A stretch of DNA of 5,884 nucleotides from Gemmatimonas phototrophica (lineage in GTDB: Bacteria; Gemmatimonadota; Gemmatimonadetes; Longimicrobiales; Gaopeijiaceae). Position numbers and translations under genes: made by a program. Under the pieces are notes generated by a model. The model made no database searches, was not told the origin of the DNA, and saw nothing but the letters and a program-made list of their open reading frames with translations. Positions 1 through 5,884 of the stretch are shown here, in pieces (within the stretch, counting starts at the first letter, position 1; every line of letters begins with the position of its first letter). The stretch covers positions 1 to 5,884 of the forward strand of contig CAMCNM010000136.1 of NCBI GenBank assembly GCA_945876015.1, given 5' to 3'.

Positions 1-1
1 T

Positions 2-247
2 CTCGAGGGGGCCGCGGGCGTGGTGCCCGCGGAAGGCCTTCTGGTGTATAGCACCTGCACTCTGGAGCCCGAGGAAAACCAGGAGCGCGTCGGCGCGTTC
101 CTCGAGCGCCATCCCGACTTCCATCTGGAGCCCCAGGACGCGGTGGACGCGACGTATCTCGACGCCGAAGGCCGCCTCGCGGTTCTTCCCTGGAGGACCG
201 GGTTCGACGGCGCCTTCGCGGCCCGCATGAGGAGACTCGCTCGATGA
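2..247 (+). CDS. rsmB: 16S rRNA (cytosine-C5) methyltransferase RsmB, C-terminal end (partial)
   Basis: Only the last 81 residues are in the window; the gene starts off the left edge. The fragment carries the motif VI block of RNA m5C methyltransferases, GLLVYSTCTLEPEENQERV. The TC cysteine (codon 56-58) matches the catalytic nucleophile of the RsmB/NOL1/NOP2/Sun family. It ends with the family's usual tail, LPWRTGFDGAFAARMRRL, equivalent to LPhxxGtDGFFaArl. RsmB uses S-adenosylmethionine to methylate C967 (E. coli numbering) of 16S rRNA in the cytoplasm. The SAM-binding motifs and the N-terminal NusB-like RNA-binding domain that would separate RsmB from RsmF or other family members lie outside the window, so the family is secure but the symbol is likely rather than certain. 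The TGA stop overlaps the ATG of the PASTA gene in an ATGA junction, which implies translational coupling. Confidence 0.88.
   Translation, partial: LEGAAGVVPAEGLLVYSTCTLEPEENQERVGAFLERHPDFHLEPQDAVDATYLDAEGRLAVLPWRTGFDGAFAARMRRLAR
230..234 (+). promoter_or_regulatory. Shine-Dalgarno site for the PASTA gene
   Basis: AGGAG lies inside the last codons of the rsmB-like gene, with 9 bases between it and the ATG at 244. It supports 244 as the start over the in-frame ATG at 250. Confidence 0.65.
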
Positions 248-1062
248 AGATGGGCGAGTCGATCCAGAAGCGACGCAAGGGTGGCGCGTCCTCGCCGGTC
301 GCGCGCAAGCCTGGTGGGTGGAAGTCCAGGAAGATGGCCGATGGCTGGCTGAAGTACGCCAGCCGCCTCGCCGGGCTCGCCGTGGTTGGACTCGGAGGCG
401 GCTACCTGGTCGCCACGCGCGTCTTCTTCCCGGTTCCGCCGCCGCCGGTCAATCTGGTCGAGGTCCCCTCTCTCGAGGGGCTCACGCTGGGCGATGCGGG
501 AAGCAGGCTGACCGATGCGGGACTCGCGCTCGGCCCGGTGGAGGGTCTGCGCCACCCCGCGCTCGACAGCGGCGTGGTCGTGGGGCAGGGACCGCTCGGC
601 GGTCAGCTCCTCACGCGCGGCGGCGAGGTGCGCATCACGGTGAGCCTCGGGCCGCAGCGTCAGGCGGTCCCGGACGTGATGCGGCTGGTGGGAGACCGGG
701 CGCTGCGCGTGCTCGAGGCGACCGGGTTCGAGGTGACCGTGGACAGCGCCGACTCCGACCTGCTGGCGGGCTCGGTGGTGTCGGTGGACCCCAGCGCGGG
801 AACCATGCTGCGGGTGCCGGCGGCCGTCCGGGTGGCGCTGTCGCGGGGACCCGCGATGCTTCCGATGCCCTATCTGCTCGGCATGGACGGTCGGCAGGCC
901 ACCGACTCGCTCGCGGTGCTCGGGTTCGCCGTGCCGGCGATCGACACGGTCTTCCGGTTCGGCCGGGACCAGGGGTTGGTGGTGGCGCAGAACCCGGCCG
1001 CGGATTCGCTGGTCGCGCGGGGCTCGTCGGTCCGGCTCACGGTGGGGCGGCCGGGAGGGTGA
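244..1062 (+). CDS. Membrane-anchored protein with three PASTA domains
   Basis: The 272-residue protein has a basic cytoplasmic N-terminus (residues 1-40, rich in K/R), one membrane segment at about 41-60 (LAGLAVVGLGGGYLVATRVF), a proline-rich linker (FPVPPPPV), and three PASTA-like repeats at about 72-136, 141-202 and 206-268. Each repeat shows the hallmark pattern: an opening VP or MP, a helix with 'A...L...G', then V..Q/D-P..G..L..G/P and a closing strand RVxLSxGP. PASTA domains commonly bind peptidoglycan or muropeptides, as in PknB-type kinases and some penicillin-binding proteins. No kinase, transpeptidase or other catalytic domain is present, so this looks like a stand-alone envelope binding or scaffold protein with its repeats in the periplasm. 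The start is supported by AGGAG 9 bases upstream and by the 4-base overlap with the upstream gene. The exact ligand and role are unknown. Confidence 0.9.
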   Translation: MKMGESIQKRRKGGASSPVARKPGGWKSRKMADGWLKYASRLAGLAVVGLGGGYLVATRVFFPVPPPPVNLVEVPSLEGLTLGDAGSRLTDAGLALGPVEGLRHPALDSGVVVGQGPLGGQLLTRGGEVRITVSLGPQRQAVPDVMRLVGDRALRVLEATGFEVTVDSADSDLLAGSVVSVDPSAGTMLRVPAAVRVALSRGPAMLPMPYLLGMDGRQATDSLAVLGFAVPAIDTVFRFGRDQGLVVAQNPAADSLVARGSSVRLTVGRPGG

Positions 1063-1066
1063 GAAG

Positions 1067-1102
1067 GCCAGGGACAACGCCAGGAACAATGGCAGGAATC
1101 AT
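1067..1102 (+). repeat. Imperfect 12-base tandem repeat, three units, between the PASTA and tlpA genes
   Basis: Three adjacent 12-base units can be aligned: GCCAGGGACAAC (1067-1078), GCCAGGAACAAT (1079-1090) and GGCAGGAATCAT (1091-1102). Units 1 and 2 differ at two positions, and unit 3 has drifted further. They fill most of the 55-base gap between the PASTA stop and the tlpA start, the longest non-coding gap in the window. The gap has a lower G+C content than the flanking genes. I see no convincing -35/-10 promoter or stem-loop in it. Confidence 0.6.
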
Positions 1103-1117
1103 CCGTAGCAGAGGCCC

Positions 1118-1738
1118 ATGAACCAGCCCGGGAAAACCGACGCTCCGGCCCCATCCGGCCCGCCGCAGGACGCGCATCCCGCGCGTCGCCGCCGGCCGTC
1201 GCGTTGGCCGTACGCGGTCGCGCTGGTCGCGGCGCTGGGTGTGGTCGGAACCGCGTGGCTGTCGCGGAAGCACTTCGAGCCGATCATCGCGGGCGTGGCC
1301 GCGCCATCGTTCACGGTCAGCACGATGGAGGGTCAGCCCGTCGGGCTGGACAGCTACCCCGGGAAGGTCGTGCTGCTGAACGTCTGGGCGACCTGGTGCG
1401 TGCCGTGCGAGACCGAGATGCCCTCGATGCAGCGCCTCTACGCCGACCTGTCGGACGAGGGGTTCGAGATCCTCGCGGTGAGCGTCGATGCACCGGAGGA
1501 CGGCAAGCCGCCCGTGAAGACGCTCGACGCGTTCGTGCGGAAGCACAGCCTCACCTTTCCGATCCTCTACAGCGAGCCCGGGAGCGCGGGCTCCATCCAG
1601 CAGATCTTCCAGACCGCCGGGGTTCCCGAGTCGTTCCTGATCGGGAAGGATGGGGTCATCTACCGCCGCATCGCGGGTCCCACCGAGTGGGACTCGCCTC
1701 AGTACCGCGAGCAGATCCTCCGCTTGCTCGGGGAGTAG
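1118..1738 (+). CDS. Membrane-anchored TlpA/ResA-like thiol-disulfide oxidoreductase
   Basis: The 206-residue protein has a basic, Pro/Arg-rich N-terminus (RRRRPSRW at about 23-30), a single membrane anchor at about 31-48, and a thioredoxin fold from about 60 to the end, which should face the periplasm. The active site is WATWCVPC (90-97), with redox cysteines 94 and 97. APSFTVSTMEG at 62-72 is the usual start of the AhpC/TSA-Redoxin-type domain, and GVPESFLIGKDGVI (168-181) holds the cis-proline (Pro170) next to the active site. Relatives reduce disulfides in the periplasm, for example in cytochrome c maturation; the partner here cannot be read from the sequence, and no cytochrome gene is nearby. 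The start is the only in-frame ATG before the membrane anchor. Its ribosome site is weak (GAGG about 3 bases upstream), which suggests modest or coupled initiation. ybbR follows after 6 bases. Confidence 0.92.
   Translation: MNQPGKTDAPAPSGPPQDAHPARRRRPSRWPYAVALVAALGVVGTAWLSRKHFEPIIAGVAAPSFTVSTMEGQPVGLDSYPGKVVLLNVWATWCVPCETEMPSMQRLYADLSDEGFEILAVSVDAPEDGKPPVKTLDAFVRKHSLTFPILYSEPGSAGSIQQIFQTAGVPESFLIGKDGVIYRRIAGPTEWDSPQYREQILRLLGE
1730..1735 (+). promoter_or_regulatory. Shine-Dalgarno site for the ybbR gene
   Basis: GGGGAG overlaps the last codons of the tlpA gene and sits 9 bases before GTG at 1745. It decides that start: the upstream in-frame codons run straight into a TAG at 1736-1738, so no earlier start is possible. 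Confidence 0.55.
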
Positions 1739-1744
1739 CCCGCG

Positions 1745-2736
1745 GTGGCCCTCGTCCCCCGCGTCGTCGCCCGCAATTGGCGATTGAAGCTGGCGTCCTT
1801 CGCTCTGACCGTCGTGCTGTTGGCCATCGTGCGCAGCGAGTCGGGCGGTCAGGGCAACCTGTTCACCGTCGCGGTGCAGGCCCAGGTAGGTGATCTCGAC
1901 TGGACGCTCGTGGGCGAGCCGGATCCTCCCACCGTGCAGGTTCGCTTCCGCGGCCCCACCGACGATCTGATTCGCCTGGCGCGCGAGGGCACGTCGCTGC
2001 GCGTGCCGCTGGACAGCGTGTCGGGCGCCGACACGCTGGTTCAGCTGCGGCGGGATTGGGTGGTGGTTCCGGCCGAGAGCCGGCTGGTGGTCGAGGATAT
2101 CGTGCCCGCCGCGGTCCGCGTCGCGCTCGAGAAGACGGTGACCCGCGTGGTCCCGGTCCGCGTCACCACCGCGGGGGAGCTGCCGTCGGGCGTGGCACTC
2201 GCCGCGCCGATCGGTCTCAACCCCCAGACGGTGTCGGTGCGCGGATCCGCGGAGCGCGTCCGCGGATTCAGCGCGGTCCTGCTCGAGTCCATCGATCTGA
2301 GCGGCATCGGCAGCTCGGGCACCTATTCCGTGGACGTGGACACGACGGGTCTGGGCGGGCTCTCGTTGTCGCCCGCCGCCGTCAATCTCGCCTTCCGGGT
2401 CGAGCCGACGTTCCAGCGCGAGCTCGTGGGCGTGCCGGTGGTGGCGGGGACCGCTCTGGACGGTGCGTCGGTTTCCGACTCGGTGACGATCGAGCCCGCC
2501 TCGATCCTCGTGCGCATCGAGGGCGCGCGCACGGTCGTGACGAGAACGCGCGGCGAGGAAGTCCAGGCGGTCGTGCCGTTCGAGGCGATGGCCGGCATGG
2601 AGCCCGGGCAGGAGCGCCGCGTTCCGATCCGCCTGCGCGGCCTCCCGTCCCTGGTGCGCGGCTTCGCGGAGGTGGATTCGGTGATCGTGCGCCGCTCGTC
2701 CGGCCTGCGGGGAACCGGCGCGGCCACGGCGCTGCC

Positions 2737-2740
<4 letters not shown>
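1745..2740 (+). CDS. YbbR-repeat membrane protein (CdaR-like)
   Basis: The 331-residue protein begins with the typical YbbR N-terminus: NWRLKLASFALTVVLLAIVR (11-30), one membrane segment preceded by the conserved N-x-x-L-K pattern. It is followed by about three beta-rich YbbR repeats (roughly 38-131, 132-220 and 224-317). Each has a strand pattern ending in a phrase like 'P..V.VRG....V......V....IDLSG', best seen in NPQTVSVRGSAERV (159-172) and ESIDLSGIGSSGTYSVDVD (181-199). In Firmicutes such proteins (CdaR) bind and regulate the membrane diadenylate cyclase CdaA and lie beside cdaA and glmM. Neither gene is present here, so the CdaR role is not shown. The start is GTG, with GGGGAG 9 bases upstream. 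The TGA stop overlaps the tsaD ATG in an ATGA junction. I am confident of the family and not of the function. Confidence 0.82.
2243..2269 (+). other. Strong inverted repeat (potential RNA hairpin) inside the ybbR coding region
   Basis: ATCCGCGGA (2245-2253) and TCCGCGGAT (2259-2267) are exact reverse complements separated by GCGCG. Adding a G-U pair (2244/2268) and a G-C pair (2243/2269) gives an 11-pair stem with a 5-base loop. There is no U-run after it, so it is not a standard intrinsic terminator, and it lies within codons for the second YbbR repeat. It may be chance in G+C-rich DNA. Confidence 0.5.
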
Positions 2741-3788
<1,048 letters not shown>

Positions 3789-3789
<1 letters not shown>

Positions 3790-4694
3790 TGTACCCGAAT
3801 CTCTTCACACTCCCGGACTGGGTCCCGTTCCTAGGCGGCGAGCCGATCACGTCGTTCGGCGTGATGATGTTCCTCTCCTTCCTCGCCGCGGCCTACGTGA
3901 TAAGGCCGGGGCTCATGGAGAAGGGCATCGATCCCGAGAAGGCATGGGACATCGTCTTCATGGGCGTGATCGGCGGCATCGGCGGCGCGAAGATCTACTA
4001 CGTGCTGCTCAACTGGGAGCAGACCGCCGCCGCGCCCATGCAGATGATCTTCAGCCGGGGCGGCATGGTGTGGTACGGCGGGTTCTTCGGAGCCACCGCG
4101 CTGATCGTGTGGGAGATCCGCAAGCAGAAGCTCCCCATCGGGAAGATGGCCGACGTGATCGCGTGCGCCCTCCCGGTCGGATACGCGGTCGGCCGGATCG
4201 GCTGCTTCCTGGTCGGGGACGACTACGGCCGCCCGACCGATCTGCCCTGGGGGATGGCGTTTCCCAACGGCACTCCTCCGACCACCGTCGCGGTCCTGCA
4301 GCGCGAGTTCGGCGTCACGGTCGATCCGGCGCTCATACAGAAGTATGGTGACGTGATCCCGGTGCACCCGACCCAGCTGTACGAGGTCGGGCTCTCGGTG
4401 CTGATCTTCGCCGTCCTGTGGAGCATGCGGAAACACGGGCACCGGGATGGATGGCTGTTCGGGCTCTGGCTGATCTTCGCCGGGAGCGAGCGCTTCTTCG
4501 TCGAGATCTTCCGCGCCAAGGACGACCGCTTCCTCGGACCGATGACCGTGGCGCAGGTCATCAGCCTCGGGTTGATCGCTGTGGGGGTATGGTTGATGGT
4601 GAAGCTGAGCCCCGGGGCCACCGGCGCGGCGCAGGCAGGGTCCGGACAAGGAAAAGCGAAGTCCCGCGGTGAGCGCCGCCGAGCGCGCGCATAG
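3789..4694 (+). CDS. lgt: Prolipoprotein diacylglyceryl transferase Lgt (variant active-site residues)
   Basis: The 301-residue multi-pass membrane protein has hydrophobic segments at about 20-38, 52-74, 92-110, 121-142, 200-211, 222-233 and 252-271, plus a short basic tail. Lgt moves diacylglyceryl from phosphatidylglycerol to the lipobox cysteine of prelipoproteins. Family motifs seen are RGGMVWYGGFFG (90-101), the signature-like GRIGCFLVGDDYGRPTD (135-151), HPTQLYE (193-199) and ERFFVEIFR (234-242). Against E. coli Lgt from memory, Arg143, Gly154, Arg239 and Glu243 are kept as Arg136, Gly147, Arg235 and Glu239. Tyr26, His103, Asn146 and Glu151 appear as Phe23, Tyr96, Cys139 and Asp144. Two adjacent ATGs compete: 3786 gives a 4-base overlap with tsaD, while 3789 has GGAGG at better spacing and is chosen; the difference is one Met. 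A divergent family member with another substrate is possible but less likely. Confidence 0.9.
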
Positions 4695-4704
4695 ACCGGC
4701 GCGC

Positions 4705-5631
4705 ATGACGACCGGCGCCGTGATCACCATCCTGCACGCTTCGGACGTCCACTTCGGGGAGCCGTACGACCCGACCGTGGGCGAATCATTCCAGGACATG
4801 GCCCGCACCATCCCGGCCGACCTCATCGCCGTGTCCGGGGATTTCACGCAGCGCGCCAAGGTGCACGAGTACGAGGCCGCGCGGGCGTGGCTCGACCGGC
4901 TGCCCCGGGTGCCGCTCGTGGTGACGCCGGGCAACCACGACGTCCCCGTCTACCGGGTGTTCGAGCGGATCTTCGCCCCCTACCGGAACTATCGGGCGTA
5001 CATCTCGGACGAGCTCGACACCGTGACGCGGATTCCGGGGCTGGTCGTGGTCGCCCTCAACTCGAGCGCGCCCCTCCGCCACATCGTCCAGGGACGGATC
5101 CAGAGGAAGCAGCTGGAGTTCGCGGCACGGGTCTTTCAGGAGTCCGATCCCGCGGACACGCGCATCCTCGTGGCGCACCATCACTTCGTGACCGCGCCGG
5201 ATTACGAGGGAGACCGTGCGATGCCGGGTGCGCGGGAGGTGCTCGACGTGTTGAAGCGGCTCGGGGTGGAGATGATCCTGGGGGGGCACCTGCACCGTGC
5301 CTACATCGGGAACTCGCTCGACGTCTACCCAGGCAAGGATCGCGAGCACGGCATCGTCATCGTACAGAGTGGAACGACGTCGTCCCGGCGGGGACGGGCG
5401 CGGGAGCGGGCCAAGAACAGCTTCAACGTCATCCGCATCGCCGCCGACCATCTCGAGATCACGCACTTCATGTACTTCTCGGATCTCGGGCGCTTCGCGC
5501 CGTTCTCCATGCACGCCTATCCACGCCGCGACAGCCAGTGGTTCCCCCGGGATCCCTTCCAGAACGCGATGCTCCTCCGCCACGTCGAGCCGGAGCGGGC
5601 GGAGCCGTCGTCCCGTGGGGCCGCCGGATGA
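4705..5631 (+). CDS. Class III metallophosphoesterase (calcineurin-like / Icc-CpdA type)
   Basis: The 308-residue protein carries the full set of dimetal phosphoesterase motifs: DVH (14-16), GDFTQR (45-50), GNHD (76-79), AHHH (157-160) and GGHLHR (193-198). All metal-binding Asp, Asn and His positions look intact, so it should hydrolyse a phosphomonoester or phosphodiester. There is no signal peptide or membrane segment, which implies a cytoplasmic enzyme. The arrangement resembles the cAMP phosphodiesterase (CpdA/Icc) class of soluble proteins rather than LpxH, but the substrate cannot be read. About 50 residues with no motif I recognise follow the catalytic core. ATG 4705 is chosen because family members start just before the 'ILHxSDxHFG' strand and it lies 10 bases after the lgt stop. 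GTG 4669 would add 12 residues and overlap lgt by 26 bases. Neither has a clear ribosome site. The stop overlaps the next ATG. Confidence 0.88.
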   Translation: MTTGAVITILHASDVHFGEPYDPTVGESFQDMARTIPADLIAVSGDFTQRAKVHEYEAARAWLDRLPRVPLVVTPGNHDVPVYRVFERIFAPYRNYRAYISDELDTVTRIPGLVVVALNSSAPLRHIVQGRIQRKQLEFAARVFQESDPADTRILVAHHHFVTAPDYEGDRAMPGAREVLDVLKRLGVEMILGGHLHRAYIGNSLDVYPGKDREHGIVIVQSGTTSSRRGRARERAKNSFNVIRIAADHLEITHFMYFSDLGRFAPFSMHAYPRRDSQWFPRDPFQNAMLLRHVEPERAEPSSRGAAG

Positions 5632-5717
5632 GCGATCGCCCGACCAGCTGGATCCAGCCCGCCCCCGGGCGCGGCACAGCGGTGGGCTCGCGCGGCGAGG
5701 AGCGGGAGGACCGGTGA
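5628..5717 (+). CDS. Possible 29-residue mini-ORF linking the phosphoesterase and Omp85 genes
   Basis: An ATG overlaps the phosphoesterase stop (ATGA, 5628-5631), and the frame ends at a TGA that overlaps the next gene's GTG (GTGA, 5714-5717). The peptide (MSDRPTSWIQPAPGRG..., ending GEEREDR) is short, polar and Arg/Glu-rich, with no recognisable domain, signal or membrane segment. A weak GGGG lies 7 bases upstream. It may be a real small protein, a leader read only to carry ribosomes to the next start, or chance: the window has many such 4-base overlaps but this one lacks any family support. Without it, 5632-5713 is an 82-base gap. Confidence 0.3.
   Translation: MSDRPTSWIQPAPGRGTAVGSRGEEREDR
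5704..5710 (+). promoter_or_regulatory. Shine-Dalgarno site for the Omp85-like gene
   Basis: GGGAGGA ends 3 bases before the GTG at 5714 (GGAGG core: 4 bases). It is the most complete ribosome site in the window, and it supports the GTG start, which no upstream in-frame ATG, GTG or TTG back to 5630 can replace. Confidence 0.65.
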
Positions 5718-5884
5718 GGGCAGCGCTCCTCAGCGCCCTGTGCTTCCTGCTCCTTCCGGGAGCGGCCGCAGGGCAGAACGAGGCGCTGATCGGCCGACCC
5801 GAGATCTCCGACATCGAGTTCGTCGGGAACGCCACGTTTCCAACCGACACGCTGAAGCGGGCGATCGTCAACCGCGAGACCGAG
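5714..5884 (+). CDS. Secreted protein with N-terminal POTRA-like start, probable BamA/Omp85 family (partial)
   Basis: The open frame runs off the right edge after 57 residues. It begins with a clear signal peptide, MRAALLSALCFLLLPGAAAG, with likely signal peptidase I cleavage after the AAA at 17-19. It continues into PEISDIEFVGNATFPTDTLK (29-48), which fits the first strand and helix of a POTRA domain ('I..I.f.GN..f....L...i'). POTRA-bearing Omp85 proteins (BamA, TamA) sit in the outer membrane and fold or insert barrel proteins; the POTRA arm lies in the periplasm. The barrel and later POTRAs are outside the window, so BamA and TamA cannot be told apart, and a short POTRA-only protein is not excluded. 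The start is GTG, overlapping the mini-ORF stop, with a strong GGGAGGA just upstream. Position after lgt suits an envelope-building operon. Confidence 0.75.
   Translation, partial: MRAALLSALCFLLLPGAAAGQNEALIGRPEISDIEFVGNATFPTDTLKRAIVNRETE

Noticed and set aside
465..480. Perfect inverted repeat CCCCTC-TCTC-GAGGGG in the PASTA gene
   Set aside because: It lies in codons for the start of the first PASTA repeat (VPSLEG), has no U-run, and is built on a CTCGAG palindrome; chance in G+C-rich coding DNA is the simplest account.
1063..1117. Promoter in the gap before tlpA
   Set aside because: No pair of -35 and -10 elements with sensible spacing is visible; AATCAT near 1097 alone is too weak.
1574..1593. 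Inverted repeat GAGCCCG / CGGGCTC with a 6-base loop in the tlpA gene
   Set aside because: It lies within a well-conserved coding region with no T-run after it and no link to a gene boundary.
2056..2736. Long open frame running in phase into tsaD, considered as an N-terminal extension or fusion
   Set aside because: Its translation is Arg/Gly-rich low-complexity text typical of a shadow frame in G+C-rich DNA; the known TsaD N-terminus begins exactly at the ATG at 2737, and ybbR occupies this stretch in another frame.
5657..5670. Short stem GCCCG-CCCC-CGGGC between the phosphoesterase and Omp85-like genes, considered as a terminator
   Set aside because: Only five pairs, no T-run, and the downstream gene has a strong ribosome site and an overlapping upstream frame, which fits continuous transcription.
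5741..5743. Cysteine 10 of the Omp85-like signal peptide as a lipoprotein cleavage site
   Set aside because: The preceding residues (S-A-L-C) do not fit a lipobox, which needs a small residue just before the cysteine, and the cysteine lies inside the hydrophobic core; cleavage after AAA at 17-19 is a better fit.

Overview
This is a gene-dense, strongly G+C-rich stretch of bacterial chromosome in which every convincing gene reads left to right. From left to right it holds: the 3' end of an rsmB-type 16S rRNA cytosine methyltransferase gene; a membrane-anchored protein with three PASTA domains; a membrane-anchored TlpA/ResA-like thioredoxin; a YbbR-repeat (CdaR-like) membrane protein; tsaD, for tRNA threonylcarbamoyladenosine synthesis; an lgt-type prolipoprotein diacylglyceryl transferase; a class III metallophosphoesterase; a doubtful 29-codon mini-ORF; and the 5' end of a secreted protein with a POTRA-like start, probably of the BamA/Omp85 family, cut by the right edge.

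Lgt, a periplasmic-type thioredoxin and a probable Omp85 protein point to a diderm bacterium. The base composition, and a kinase-free PASTA protein directly after rsmB, suggest a lineage such as Gemmatimonadota or Candidatus Eisenbacteria. That placement is an inference from general knowledge and is weak.

The layout looks like one long operon. Five junctions are 4-base stop/start overlaps (rsmB/PASTA, ybbR/tsaD, tsaD/lgt, metallophosphoesterase/mini-ORF, mini-ORF/Omp85). tlpA and ybbR are 6 bases apart, and lgt and the phosphoesterase gene about 10 apart. The only real gap is 55 bases before tlpA; it holds a degenerate 12-base triplet repeat and no clear promoter. I see no terminator, tRNA, rRNA, CRISPR array or mobile element, and no non-coding stretch over 300 bases.

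Two themes mix here: translation (RsmB, TsaD) and the cell envelope (PASTA, TlpA, YbbR, Lgt, Omp85). I do not see a new defence or mobile system. The points most worth checking are an Lgt with substitutions at several positions important in the E. coli enzyme, a YbbR protein with no cdaA beside it, a phosphoesterase of unknown substrate inside an envelope cluster, and the mini-ORF that links two genes through overlapping stops and starts.
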